DNA of 64,000 nucleotides from DASUPK01 sp963804595 (GCA_963804595.1 CAWDQZ010000009.1:124001-188000); one strand, 5' to 3'. Counted from the first letter of the stretch, positions 33,961-43,033 are shown. Made by a program: numbers and translations. The notes: generated from the letters alone by a model not told the origin.

Positions 33961-34275
33961 GTGGCGACGGCAACCACATTCGACGTCCTCGCGGAGCCGG
34001 CGCGGCGGCGGATCCTCGATCTGCTGCTCGACCGGGAGCGCTCGGTCGGGGAGCTCGTCAAGCGGCTCGAGCTGAGCCAGCCGGGGGTCTCGAAGCACCT
34101 GAGGATCCTGCGCGATGCCGGCCTTGTCTCGGTCCGAACCGAGGCTCAGCGGCGCATATATGGAGTCGAGCCCGCGCCACTCGCGGAGGCCGCCGAATGG
34201 CTGGAGCCCTACCGGCGGCTCTGGGCCGAACGCCTCGACGCCCTTGAACGACACCTGAATGAGGAGGACCGATGA
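33961..34275 (+). CDS. ArsR-family transcriptional regulator
   Basis: 104 residues with one winged helix: FDVLAEPARRRILDLLLDRE, VGELVKRLELSQPGVSKHLR (recognition helix) and RDAGLVSVRTEAQRRIYGVE. No metal-binding CxC or histidine set is seen, so it belongs to the non-metal group usually paired with an SRPBCC gene. It should repress its own two-gene operon. GTG start, no Shine-Dalgarno, consistent with leaderless translation. Overlaps the next gene by 4 bases. Confidence 0.9.
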   Translation: MATATTFDVLAEPARRRILDLLLDRERSVGELVKRLELSQPGVSKHLRILRDAGLVSVRTEAQRRIYGVEPAPLAEAAEWLEPYRRLWAERLDALERHLNEEDR

Positions 34276-34805
34276 CTTCCACGACACGAGATGGCGAGCT
34301 GGTCGAGCTGGAGGGCGGCAGGGTCGCGGTGCGGTTCGAGCGCCGCCTCGCCCATCCGCCCGAGCGGGTCTGGCGTGCGATCACGGACGCCGAGGACCTG
34401 GCGGCCTGGTTCCCCGACACGATCGAGGGCGAGTTCGCGCCGGACGCGGAGGTCCGGTTCCCGAGGTTCGTCGAGATGGGACTGCCCGCAACCGGCAGGG
34501 TGACGGAGTTCGAGCCACCCCGCCTGCTCGCCTACACCTGGGGCCCCTCCACCCTGCGCTTCGAGCTCGAGCCGGACGGCGACGGCTGCCGCCTCGTCTT
34601 CACCGACACGCTGCCGCGCGAGGAGACGGCCAAGAACGCGGCTGGCTGGGAGGTCTGTCTCGCGAATCTGGAGGCGCGCCTCGCCGGCGAGGAGTTGCCG
34701 CAGACGGACTGGTCCGAGCTCCACGAGCACTACGCCGAGCGGTTCGGGGTCGACCCCGAGGTTGGGCGCCGGGCGATGCGGGAGTACTCCGACCGGCCCC
34801 GGTGA
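34272..34805 (+). CDS. SRPBCC (AHSA1-like) domain protein
   Basis: 177 residues. Helix-grip fold: VAVRFERRLAHPPERVWRAI, TDAEDLAAWFPDTIEGEF, GRVTEFEPPRLLAYTWG, LVFTDTLPREETAKNAAGWE and CLANLEARLAGEEL are all typical of the AHSA1 group. These bind hydrophobic ligands in a deep cavity; the ligand is unknown. The ArsR-SRPBCC pairing is widespread and suggests ligand-responsive expression. Cytosolic. Confidence 0.88.
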   Translation: MTSTTRDGELVELEGGRVAVRFERRLAHPPERVWRAITDAEDLAAWFPDTIEGEFAPDAEVRFPRFVEMGLPATGRVTEFEPPRLLAYTWGPSTLRFELEPDGDGCRLVFTDTLPREETAKNAAGWEVCLANLEARLAGEELPQTDWSELHEHYAERFGVDPEVGRRAMREYSDRPR

Positions 34806-34837
34806 CGGTCGCCCGATGCGGCACCGCTCCTAGCCGG

Positions 34838-35143
34838 CTAGGAAGCTCCCTCGGCGCGCAGCCAGACCGACCAGGGCCGGATCGAGTCGATCGAGAGAAC
34901 CTTTCCCGACCAGGGGTCCTCCGCGAGGCGATCGCGGACGGTCGCCTCGTCGTCAGCCTCGATGACGAGCAAGGTGTTCTCGCCGTCTCCCTCGCCGACC
35001 GGACCGCCGAGGACGATGAAGCCTCCCTCCGTGAGCCCATCCATGAAGGCCGCGTGCTCCTCCCAGCCCTCCTGCTCGCGCCGACCCACTGAGTGATCCC
35101 AGGCGGGGCCTTTCGCGTTCTCGACGAGGAAGTAGTCCGCCAT
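34838..35143 (-). CDS. YciI-family protein
   Basis: 101 residues from the ATG at 35143. Ferredoxin-like fold with RREQEGWEEHAAFMDGLTEG, IVLGGPVGEGDGENTLLVIE, and DPWSGKVLSIDSIRPWSVWL. The family His-Asp pair is partly present (H18/D17 region DHSVGR and H30). Small cytosolic dimer of unknown substrate. Convergent with the SRPBCC gene. The longer frame to 35299 runs through the inverted-repeat element and is not coding. Confidence 0.82.
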   Translation of the reverse strand: MADYFLVENAKGPAWDHSVGRREQEGWEEHAAFMDGLTEGGFIVLGGPVGEGDGENTLLVIEADDEATVRDRLAEDPWSGKVLSIDSIRPWSVWLRAEGAS

Positions 35144-35175
35144 CGACCGGAGAGTACGACCCAACTTCAAAACCT

Positions 35176-35310
35176 CAACCCCGGCAATGAAGTGGGGCGG
35201 GTCCGGCCTTTCTGCGTCCCAAAAGGCCCGCTGAGCGGGACCAACTCGACGCAGAACGAAGACCGATACGTGGGCACTACATCTAGCGCCTGGATTCATT
35301 GCCGGGGTTG
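35176..35310. repeat. 135-bp element bounded by 16-bp perfect inverted repeats
   Basis: CAACCCCGGCAATGAA at 35176-35191 is matched exactly by its reverse complement at 35295-35310. Inside are two more inverted pairs: GGCCTTT/AAAGGCC and TTCTGCGTC/GACGCAGAA. It fills most of the gap between the YciI gene and nrdR. It could be a structured RNA, an nrdR leader or a miniature mobile element; no target-site duplication is visible. Confidence 0.55.
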
Positions 35311-35342
35311 GTCAACCACTACGCCTCGGTACACTGTGACGA

Positions 35343-35753
35343 GTGACCTGCCCCCGCTGCGACTCCCCCACCCGCACCCTCGAGACCCGCCGCGTCCCGG
35401 ACGGCGCCGTCCGCCGCCGGCGCGAGTGCACCTCGTGCGGCCATCGCCTCACCACCTATGAGCGCGCCGTCCCGGAACGTCTCGTCGTGATCAAGCGCGA
35501 TGGCAGCCGGCAGCCGTTCGATCGGCAGAAGCTGCTGGGAAGCCTGGCCGGGGCCACCCATAAGCGCGACGTGGATCCCCGCCGCCTCTCGCTCATTGCT
35601 GATGCTGTCGATCAGGAGATCCGGACTGCCGGCGGAGAGCTCGAGGCTGCCAGGATCGGCGCGCTCTGCCTCGACGGATTACGGAAACTCGACCGCGGCG
35701 CCTATCTGCAGTTTGCGGGAACTCTCCCGGACGCCGCTCGGAGCGGGTCATGA
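35343..35753 (+). CDS. nrdR: Transcriptional repressor of ribonucleotide reductase genes
   Basis: 136 residues from a GTG. N-terminal zinc ribbon: CPRC at 3-6 and CTSCG near 29-33. The ATP-cone follows: ERLVVIKRDGSRQPFDRQKL, VDQEIRTAGGELEAARIGAL. NrdR binds nucleotides through this cone and represses nrd operons. The ribbon and cone are complete; the protein is slightly shorter than the usual ~150 residues. nrdJ lies 100 bases downstream. Confidence 0.92.
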   Translation: MTCPRCDSPTRTLETRRVPDGAVRRRRECTSCGHRLTTYERAVPERLVVIKRDGSRQPFDRQKLLGSLAGATHKRDVDPRRLSLIADAVDQEIRTAGGELEAARIGALCLDGLRKLDRGAYLQFAGTLPDAARSGS

Positions 35754-35853
35754 AAATCCCCGCAAACACGGCACAACTGGCGCCCCGGTTCCGTCCGGCT
35801 CACAGAGGATGCTGTTCTGCTCACCCCGATAGACGAGCGAGAGGAGAAAACTG

Positions 35854-38652
35854 ATGGCCAGGGCCGCTTCGAAGGCAGCAAGGACAACCGAGAGAGGCCT
35901 CGTCATCGAACGCCGGTTCTCGACGGCCGGGGTGCATCCCTACGACGAGCTGGACTGGGAGACGCGAGACGCGGTCATCGGCGATCCGGAGAAGCCCGCG
36001 TTCGAGCAGGAGAACGTCGAGTTCCCGACCACCTGGTCGCAGAACGCCACCAACATCGTCGCCCAGAAGTACTTCCGCGGGCAGCCCGGCTCCCCCGAGC
36101 GTGAGACTTCCGTCAAGCAGATGGTCAGCCGCGTCGCCGGCCGGATCGCCGAGGTCGGCCGCGAGGCCGGTTATTTCTCGAGCGAGGAGGACGGCGCCGC
36201 CTTCGAGGACGAGCTGACCTCGATCCTGGTCAACCAGAAGGCCGCCTTCAACTCGCCGGTCTGGTTCAACGTCGGCTGGAAGGAGCCCGGCTCCGAGCAG
36301 GCGTCGGCCTGCTTCATCCTCTCGGTAGAGGACGACATGGACTCGATCCTCTCCTGGAACACCAAGGAGGGGATCATCTTCAAGGGCGGCTCCGGCTCCG
36401 GGATCAACCTCTCGAAGATCCGCGGCTCGATGGAGCCGCTGTCCAAGGGCGGGATCGCCTCCGGTCCGGTCAGCTTCATGCGCGGCGCCGACTCCTGGGC
36501 CGGCGCGATCAAGTCGGGCGGCGGCACCCGCCGCGCGGCCAAGATGGTCGTGCTCGACGTCGACCACCCGGACATCGAGAAGTTCATCTGGTGCAAGGCG
36601 GACGAGGAGAAGAAGGCCGCGGCACTCAAGGCCGCCGACTTCGACATGCGCCTCGACTCAGACGCCTTCGCCTCGGTCCAGTTCCAGAACGCCAACAACT
36701 CGGTCCGCGTCACCGACGAGTTCATGCAGGCGGTCGAGAACGACGAGGACTGGGACCTGGTCGGCCGCGTCGACGGCAAGCCGGTCAAGACCGTCAAGGC
36801 CCGCGAGCTGATGGACCAGATCGCCGATGCCGCCTGGCAGTGCGCCGATCCGGGCATCCAGTACGACACCACGATCAACCGGTGGCACACGGATCCGAAT
36901 ACCGGTCCGATCACCGCCTCGAATCCTTGCTCCGAGTACATGTCGATCGACGACTCGGCCTGCAACCTGGCCTCGCTCAACCTGATGAAGTTCCGCAACG
37001 AGGACGGGACCTTCAACGTCGACGACTTCACCCACGCGGTGGACATCGTCTTCCTCGCCCAGGAGATCCTGGTCGGCTTCTCCAGCTACCCGACCGAGCA
37101 GATCACCCAGAACGCGAGGGCGTTCCGCCAGCTCGGCCTCGGCTACGCCAACCTCGGCGCCCTGCTGATGGCCGGCGGCATGCCGTACGACTCGGCCGAG
37201 GGTCGTGCGCTGGCCGGCTCGATCACCGCTCTGATGACCGGGCGCGGCTACCGGATGTCGGCGCAGGTGGCCGGGTGCCTGGGGCCGTACGACGGCTACG
37301 AGGTGAACCGCGATCCCCACAACCAGGTGATGCGGATGCACCAGTCGGCCGCCTACGAGATCGAGGACGAGCTCGTGGAAGAACCGCTGCTCCACGCGGC
37401 CCGTGAGTCCTGGGACGAGGCGGTGGCCCTCGGAGAGCAGCACGGCTACCGCAACGCGCAGGCGACGGTGCTGGCTCCGACCGGGACGATCAGCTTCCTG
37501 ATGGACTGCGACACGACCGGCATCGAGCCGGACTTCTCGCTGGTCAAGTTCAAGGAGCTGGTCGGCGGCGGCCAGATGAAGATCGTCAACGGCTCGGTCA
37601 ACCTGGCGCTCGAGACTCTCGGCTACTCACAGTCCGAGGTCGAGCAGATCGACGCCCACATCAACGAGCACAACACGATCATCGGGGCGCCCGGCCTGAA
37701 GGACGAGCACCTCGAGGTCTTCGACGTGGCCGTCGGCGAGCGCTCGATCTCGCACACCGGCCACATCGACATGATGGCCGCCGCCCAGCCGTTCCTCTCG
37801 GGCGCGATCTCCAAGACCGTCAACCTGCCGGAGACGGCGGCGATCTCCGACATCGCCGACGCCTACGCGGACGGCTGGAAGAAGGGCCTCAAGGCGCTCG
37901 CGATCTACCGCGACGGCTCCAAGACCGCCCAGGCGCTGAAGACCGATGCAGGCGAGAAGAAGTCGGCAGAGGTCGAGGTGACCGCCAAGCCGGAGCGCCA
38001 CAAGATGCCGCGCGAGCGGGAATCGATCACCCACAAATTCCGGATCGGCATGCAGGAGGGCTATATCACCGCCGGCAAGTACCCGGACGGGTCGGTCGGC
38101 GAGATCTTCCTCACCGACATCGGCAAGGAGGGCTCGACGATCAAGGGCCTGATGAACGCCTTCGCGACCGCGATCTCGATCGGCCTGCAGTACGGCGTGC
38201 CGCTCGAGGATTTCGTCAGGAAGTTCAGCTACATGCGCTTCGAGCCGGAGGGGATCACCACCAACCCGGAGATCCCGTTCGCGAAGTCGATGCCCGACTA
38301 CATCATGCGCTGGCTCGCCAGCCGCTTCATCGAGGACACCGACTACCTCGAGAACCTCGGCATCCTCACCGACGAGGTCCGGGCGAAGAAGGAGGCCCAG
38401 CAGGCCTTCCCGATCGAGGACACCAACGGCGGCAACGGCCACGCCAATGGCGAGGGGAAGGCCAATGGCTCGACGGAGTCCGAGCCCAAGCCTGCGACCG
38501 CGGCCCTCACCGACACGCCGCCGGTGGTCCCAGCGAAGATGGGCGCCGACCTCGAGCTCGGCCCCGCCTGCGACCAGTGCGGCGGCATGATGCAGCGGAC
38601 GGGCAGTTGCTACACGTGCTCCTCGTGCGGCAACAACACCGGCTGCGGCTAG
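35854..38652 (+). CDS. nrdJ: Adenosylcobalamin-dependent (class II) ribonucleotide reductase
   Basis: 932 residues; ATG with GAGAGGAG upstream. Catalytic core: first redox cysteine in SACFILSVEDDMDSIL, the finger-loop radical cysteine with Asn and Glu in NPCSEYMSIDD, and the second redox cysteine in SACNLASLNLMKF. KGGSGSGINLSKIRG and LAPTGTISFLMDCDTTGIEP are further class II marks. The tail has a flexible Asn/Gly/Ala linker then C-terminal cysteines CDQCGGMMQRTGSCYTCSSC, which pass electrons from thioredoxin. It makes dNTPs independent of oxygen and needs vitamin B12. No cobalamin riboswitch and no convincing NrdR box is visible in the 100-base leader. Confidence 0.95.
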   Translation: MARAASKAARTTERGLVIERRFSTAGVHPYDELDWETRDAVIGDPEKPAFEQENVEFPTTWSQNATNIVAQKYFRGQPGSPERETSVKQMVSRVAGRIAEVGREAGYFSSEEDGAAFEDELTSILVNQKAAFNSPVWFNVGWKEPGSEQASACFILSVEDDMDSILSWNTKEGIIFKGGSGSGINLSKIRGSMEPLSKGGIASGPVSFMRGADSWAGAIKSGGGTRRAAKMVVLDVDHPDIEKFIWCKADEEKKAAALKAADFDMRLDSDAFASVQFQNANNSVRVTDEFMQAVENDEDWDLVGRVDGKPVKTVKARELMDQIADAAWQCADPGIQYDTTINRWHTDPNTGPITASNPCSEYMSIDDSACNLASLNLMKFRNEDGTFNVDDFTHAVDIVFLAQEILVGFSSYPTEQITQNARAFRQLGLGYANLGALLMAGGMPYDSAEGRALAGSITALMTGRGYRMSAQVAGCLGPYDGYEVNRDPHNQVMRMHQSAAYEIEDELVEEPLLHAARESWDEAVALGEQHGYRNAQATVLAPTGTISFLMDCDTTGIEPDFSLVKFKELVGGGQMKIVNGSVNLALETLGYSQSEVEQIDAHINEHNTIIGAPGLKDEHLEVFDVAVGERSISHTGHIDMMAAAQPFLSGAISKTVNLPETAAISDIADAYADGWKKGLKALAIYRDGSKTAQALKTDAGEKKSAEVEVTAKPERHKMPRERESITHKFRIGMQEGYITAGKYPDGSVGEIFLTDIGKEGSTIKGLMNAFATAISIGLQYGVPLEDFVRKFSYMRFEPEGITTNPEIPFAKSMPDYIMRWLASRFIEDTDYLENLGILTDEVRAKKEAQQAFPIEDTNGGNGHANGEGKANGSTESEPKPATAALTDTPPVVPAKMGADLELGPACDQCGGMMQRTGSCYTCSSCGNNTGCG

Positions 38653-38796
38653 CTGTAGAGCGTCACCTGAATGTCACGCGTGTGCGCCGGGGGCGTCCCG
38701 ATCTCCCGCGCCGGCTACCCCGATAGGCGGATCGTCAGGGGTGTCGAGGCTGCCATCTACGGCTCTCGAGATATGGGACCGCGATAATCCGGCTGT

Positions 38797-39606
38797 ATGG
38801 AGTCCGGTAAGAGCGGAAGTCCGATCAGCCACATCAGCCAGGCCTATCCCGACCGGGTGGAGGTGCGGGGCCGCGACCTGACCGGCGATCTGATGGGCCG
38901 CCTCAGCTTCACGCAGTACTTCCACCTGCTGATGACCGGCCGCGAGCCGACCGAGGAGGAGACCTTCTTTCTCGACCTGCTGCTGGTGGCGATCGCCGAG
39001 CACGGGATGATGCCCACGAACGTCGCCGCCCGGATGACGCTGGCGGCCGACCCCGACTCGCTGCAGGGGGCGGTCGCGGCGGGGATCCTCGGCTGCGGCC
39101 CGGTGATCCTCGGCACCGCGGCGGAATGCGCCTGGCTGCTGGAGGAGGCGCAGCAGCGCGTCACCTCGGGCGAGCAACCCGAGGCGGTTGCCCGCGAGTT
39201 GGCTGTGGAGGTGCGCGAGGCAGGTAACAGATTGCCGGGATTCGGCCATCCGGTCCACCGGCCGCTCGACCCGCGCGCCGAGCGGATCCTGGAGCTCGCC
39301 GACCGTCACGGGGTGGCCGGGGCACACGTGCTGCTAGCGCGCTGCTTTCGCGAGACCAGCGCCGAGGTGTGGGGGAAGCCGCTGACGCTCAACGTCTCAA
39401 TGCCGATCGCTGCGGTGATGCTCGACCTCGGCTTTTCGTCCGCCACGGTGAAGGCCGTTCCGATCCTCGCCCGCACCGCAGGCCTCCTGGCCCACCTGAC
39501 CGAGGAGCGGGATCAGCCCATCGGCTTCCTGATGGCGGCTGGTGCGGAGGAGGCGATCTCCTACCAGCCTCGGGACGGCGACGCGCCCCTTGATAAGAAG
39601 GGCTGA
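38797..39606 (+). CDS. Citrate synthase / citryl-CoA lyase-family protein
   Basis: 269 residues, shorter than citrate synthase (~370-430). GRDLTGDLMGRLSFTQYFHL and LLMTGREPTEEE resemble the N-terminal helices; the active-site histidine is in RLPGFGHPVHRPLDPRAERI. The family's final Asp/Arg region is abbreviated. Such short members are annotated as citryl-CoA lyase or as CoA-ester lyases of degradation pathways. A -10-like GATAAT ends 9 bases before the ATG, so the transcript may be nearly leaderless. First gene of a four-gene operon. Confidence 0.8.
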   Translation: MESGKSGSPISHISQAYPDRVEVRGRDLTGDLMGRLSFTQYFHLLMTGREPTEEETFFLDLLLVAIAEHGMMPTNVAARMTLAADPDSLQGAVAAGILGCGPVILGTAAECAWLLEEAQQRVTSGEQPEAVARELAVEVREAGNRLPGFGHPVHRPLDPRAERILELADRHGVAGAHVLLARCFRETSAEVWGKPLTLNVSMPIAAVMLDLGFSSATVKAVPILARTAGLLAHLTEERDQPIGFLMAAGAEEAISYQPRDGDAPLDKKG

Positions 39607-40908
39607 TGCTCGAGCCCGCGGTCGAGACCCGGCCCTGGGCCGAGCAGCTCGAGCTGGACGATCACTCCTACCGCGCCCAGCTCGGACTACCTGCTCGAGC
39701 GCTCCGCCTTCTACCGCGAGAAGCTTGCCGCGGCTGGACTCGGCTCCCACGCGCTGAAGGACGGGCTGGCGGGGATCGCACGGCTGCCGCTCACCGACAA
39801 GCGGGAGCTTCGCGAGACCGCCACGGCCGAGAACCCGATCGGGTCGCATCTCTGCGTCGACCCGACCGCCATCGTCCGGATCTACTCGACCAGCGGCACC
39901 ACCGGCAGGCCCACGTACATCCCGCTGACCGCCTCGGACCTCGACAACTGGGTGGCCGGCTCAGCGCGGAGCTACGCCGCCTCGGGGGTGGAGGCCGGTC
40001 AGCGGATCGTCTCCACCTACGACGCCGGCCCGTTCGCCGCAGGCGCTGCGCTCGCCTCCTTCGAGCGGATCGGGCTCACCCACATCCCGCTCGGCACCGG
40101 GAACACCGAGCGCCTCCTGCGGGCGATCGAGCAGCTCCGTCCCGACGCCGCTGTTCTCACGCCCTCCTACGCTGCCTACCTGGTCGAGGCTGCTGCCGAA
40201 CGCCGCTTCGATCTGCGCGGCTCGAGCGTCGCCCGCGTCCTGGTGGCGGGGGAGCCCGGCGGCGGCGAGCCCGTCTTCCGCGCCCACGTCGAGGAGGGAT
40301 GGGGGGCGAGGCTGACCGAGGCGATGGGAATTGGCGACATCGGCGTCTCGCTCTGGGGCGAGTGCGAGCAGCAGGACGGGATGCACCTGGGGGCGCGCGG
40401 CTTTGTCCACCCCGAGCTGATCGACCCCGAGAGCGGTGGTTCCCTCGAGCTGGCCGACGGCGCCAGCGGTGAGCTGGTCCTCACCCACCTCCGTCAGCGC
40501 GCCGCGCCCCTGCTTCGCTTCCGCACCCGCGACCACGTCCGGGTGTGGACGGCCCCGTGTCCGTGCGGCCGTACCGGCCCCCGGATCCGCTGCCTCGGCC
40601 GCACCGACGACATGCTGATCGTCCGCGGGGTGAACGTTTTTCCCTCCGCGATCCGCGAGGTGGTGGGGGAGTTCGCGCCCCGGGTGAGCGGCCAGATCGT
40701 GGTCAAGCCCCGAGAGCCTGGGGTGAAGCAGGAGCCGCCGCTCCCGGTCGCGGTCGAGCTGGCGCGGGGCACGGGACCCGACGCCGAGCTGGCGGAGGCG
40801 ATTGGTGCGAGACTGAGGGAGGTGCTTGTCGTCGGCACGAGCATCGAGCTGGTCCCGTGGGCGAGCCTGCGGCGAAGTGAGTACAAGTCGAAGCTGGTCG
40901 AGCGATAG
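39606..40908 (+). pseudogene. PaaK-like phenylacetate/aryl-CoA ligase, single-base frameshift
   Basis: ANL-superfamily ligase of the phenylacetate-CoA ligase group: DYLLERSAFYREKLAAAGLG, P-loop IYSTSGTTGRPTYIPLT, VLVAGEPGGGEPVFRAHVEE, RTRDHVRVWTAPCPCGRTGP with the group-typical cysteines, LGRTDDMLIVRGVNVFPSAI (hinge) and SEYKSKLVER. The start MLEPAVETRPWAEQLELDD is in another frame; removing one G at 39684-39685 joins them (RAQLDYLLERS) and gives 433 residues, normal length. It should activate an aromatic or related acid to its CoA ester. It overlaps the upstream gene by one base. Confidence 0.85.
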
Positions 40909-40925
40909 GCAGGAGTCCGAGGTAG

Positions 40926-41531
40926 ATGCGAAAGCTCCAGAGCCAGGGTGTCCACCACATCACGCTCACCGGCGCCGACCGGCAGACCTCGATCGACTTC
41001 TGGGAGGGCCTGCTCGGGATGCCGTTTGTCTTCGAGCAGCCCAATCTCGACAACCCCGCCGAGAGCCACCTTTACTTCGACCCTGGCGACGGGCGCCTCA
41101 TCACGGTATTCACCAACGAGGATCGCGAAGCCGATCCCAGCCGCACCCCGACCGACCCGGGCTGTGTCCACCACATTGCCATCTCCGTCTCGGCGGCCAC
41201 CTTCCAGCAGGCGGTGGAGCGGCTCGACGAGCGCGGGATCCGCCATAGCGAGGTCAAGGACCGTGGCTTCATGGACTCGATCTACTTCGAGGACCCGCTC
41301 GGCTTGCTGATCGAGCTTTCGTCGTATCGCTTCGAGCCACCGGCCGGCCATACGCACGCCGAGGTGCTGCTCGAGGCCCACAAGATCCGCACCGAACGGG
41401 GTGACTACAACATCGACCAGGTCCACCTGGCGGACGCGATCGAGGCACTCGCCGGGCGCTCGCGAGAGTCACTCTCGGAGGACCGGTCGCCGAAGCAGCC
41501 TTATCGAGTCGAGGAGAGATCACATGGCTGA
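40926..41531 (+). CDS. VOC-family protein, ring-cleavage dioxygenase/glyoxalase-like
   Basis: 201 residues. Two VOC modules with full metal ligands: His in GVHHITLTGAD, His in GCVHHIAISVSA, and Glu in LGLLIELSSYRF. FWEGLLGMPFVFEQPNLDNP and LYFDPGDGRLITVFTNEDRE resemble extradiol dioxygenase-like or glyoxalase proteins of catabolic operons. The last ~60 residues extend beyond the fold. GAGG lies five bases upstream of the ATG. It overlaps the GST gene by 8 bases. Confidence 0.85.
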   Translation: MRKLQSQGVHHITLTGADRQTSIDFWEGLLGMPFVFEQPNLDNPAESHLYFDPGDGRLITVFTNEDREADPSRTPTDPGCVHHIAISVSAATFQQAVERLDERGIRHSEVKDRGFMDSIYFEDPLGLLIELSSYRFEPPAGHTHAEVLLEAHKIRTERGDYNIDQVHLADAIEALAGRSRESLSEDRSPKQPYRVEERSHG

Positions 41532-42240
41532 GAACACGCTGAGCATCCTGAAGCCGAGCGTCAACAACCTGGCGGCCCGTGTCTTCGTCCGGGCCGCGGG
41601 GCTCGACTTCGACGAGGTCGACATGTGGGGGAACAAGGGCACCCCCGAGTTCCTCGCCAAGGACCCGGCCGACCTGACACCCCTGCTCGAGTGCGATGGG
41701 CTGCCGAAGGGTTCACTCTGGGAGAGCTGCGCGATCATGCAGTACCTCTGCAACAAGCACGGGCTCGACCAGTTCTATCCCACGGACCCGGCGGAGCGGG
41801 CGATGACCGACAGCGCGATGTTCTACCTGATCGGCACGCTCTATCCACTCGTCGCCCGCGCCACTTACCCGAGGCTCGCCTTCCCTCAGTACGCGGGCGA
41901 GGCAGCGACCTCGGACGCCGACGACGAGGTGAAGGCGAAAGCGCAGAAGGAAGCGGCCGAGGCGATCGCCGAGCCGCTCGAGGCCTTCCACAGGTTCTTC
42001 CTCGACGGGAGGAAGTTCATCGGAGGCGAGCGGCCCTCGATCGCCGACATCCGCCTCGCCGTCACCCTCGAGTTCCTCCGGGTGATCGACTACGGATTTC
42101 CCGCCTGGTGCGAGGAGTACATGAGCGCCGTGGAATCGGCCCTCGGCGATGCCTACTCCGAGCCGGCCGCAGACGTCCGTGGTTTCGTCAGTCAGATGAG
42201 GGAGACGGCCTCAGGGGCCGGGGCCGAAGCTACGGCCTGA
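41524..42240 (+). CDS. Glutathione S-transferase-fold protein
   Basis: 238 residues. N-terminal thioredoxin-like domain: LSILKPSVNNLAARVFVRAA, FLAKDPADLTPLLECDG, SLWESCAIMQYLCNKHG with the GST Glu-Ser pair. C-terminal helical domain: RFFLDGRKFIGGERPSIADI with the conserved N-capping Asp. Actinomycetes generally use mycothiol, so the thiol donor is unclear. As last gene of the operon it may act on a pathway intermediate, as maleylacetoacetate isomerases do. A strong terminator follows. Confidence 0.88.
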   Translation: MAENTLSILKPSVNNLAARVFVRAAGLDFDEVDMWGNKGTPEFLAKDPADLTPLLECDGLPKGSLWESCAIMQYLCNKHGLDQFYPTDPAERAMTDSAMFYLIGTLYPLVARATYPRLAFPQYAGEAATSDADDEVKAKAQKEAAEAIAEPLEAFHRFFLDGRKFIGGERPSIADIRLAVTLEFLRVIDYGFPAWCEEYMSAVESALGDAYSEPAADVRGFVSQMRETASGAGAEATA

Positions 42241-42322
42241 GCGTCGGCGGCTGAGCGAGACCGTTAGCGCGCGATCATGGCGTTCGGATGACGTTCTAGC
42301 GGCCACCAGGCCGCACTACTTC

Positions 42323-42348
42323 GAACGGCCGGCGAAAGCCGGCCGTTC
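42323..42348. terminator. Intrinsic terminator, 11-bp perfect stem, GAAA loop
   Basis: GAACGGCCGGC (42323-42333), GAAA loop, GCCGGCCGTTC (42338-42348), then TTATT on the plus strand. It ends the GST operon and abuts the stop of the convergent isochorismatase gene, so it may serve both strands. Confidence 0.85.
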
Positions 42349-42942
42349 TTATTCGTGGGGCGGCCGGTCGTGGCCGCGATCTGATGGCGAAGCCGTCCCC
42401 AGCAATTGGTTTGCGCTCGTCACCTCGGCATAGCCATCGGCGAGCGCGGCCATGAAGGCCGCGTGGACGGCGGCGCCCGGAACGTCCACACCGTTGAACT
42501 CCAGGTCCGGGGCGGCGCAGGCGTCGTGGACTACGGTCGCTGAGAAGCCGAGGTCGGCCGCGGCGCGGACGGTCGCGTCGACGCACATCGAGCTCATCAT
42601 CCCGGCGACGACGAGCTGGCCCGGATCGCGTTGCCTGAGCTCCTCCTCGAGCGGCGTCTCGACGAACGCGTTCGGGCTGGTCTTCTCGAGCACGAGCTCC
42701 CCGTCGGCCGGCGCCACCGTCGGGTGGATCTCGATGCCATCGGTGCCCGGCCGCATGAACTCCGCTTCCGGCGCGTCCCAGACATGCTTCATGTGGATGA
42801 CCGGGTCGCCAGCGTCGCGGAACGAGTCGAGGACCCGGCGGGCCGCTTCGGCTGCGGCCTCGGGCTCGACCAGCGGGTAGGCCCCGCCGGGGAAGTAGTC
42901 GCGCTGGATGTCGATGATCAGCAGCGTCCTGGGACTGGCCAT
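42349..42942 (-). CDS. Isochorismatase-like cysteine hydrolase
   Basis: 197 residues. Catalytic triad: Asp11 in LLIIDIQRDYFPGG, Lys in LVLEKTSPNAFVET and Cys in VAGMMSSMCVDATVRAAAD. The cis-peptide-like stretch GMMSSMCVD is typical. Members hydrolyse isochorismate, nicotinamide or other amides; nothing here decides which. Cytosolic. Divergent from the MFS gene at 43034. Confidence 0.9.
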   Translation of the reverse strand: MASPRTLLIIDIQRDYFPGGAYPLVEPEAAAEAARRVLDSFRDAGDPVIHMKHVWDAPEAEFMRPGTDGIEIHPTVAPADGELVLEKTSPNAFVETPLEEELRQRDPGQLVVAGMMSSMCVDATVRAAADLGFSATVVHDACAAPDLEFNGVDVPGAAVHAAFMAALADGYAEVTSANQLLGTASPSDRGHDRPPHE

Positions 42943-43033
42943 TCGGCGAGGCTACTGATCCACTCCCGTCGCCTCTCGGTTGGCGAAGGAGTCGGGTCGG
43001 GGAGACCACCACCGCGTGTAGTGTCGGAACCCA

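Noticed and set aside
34828..34843. 16-bp palindrome TCCTAGCCGGCTAGGA as an operator or terminator
   Set aside because: It covers the YciI stop codon in a convergent region, has no loop and no T-run; probably chance.
35754..35853. NrdR box or cobalamin riboswitch upstream of nrdJ
   Set aside because: No sequence near ACACTATATATAGTGT and no B12-box was found; the leader is only 100 bases.
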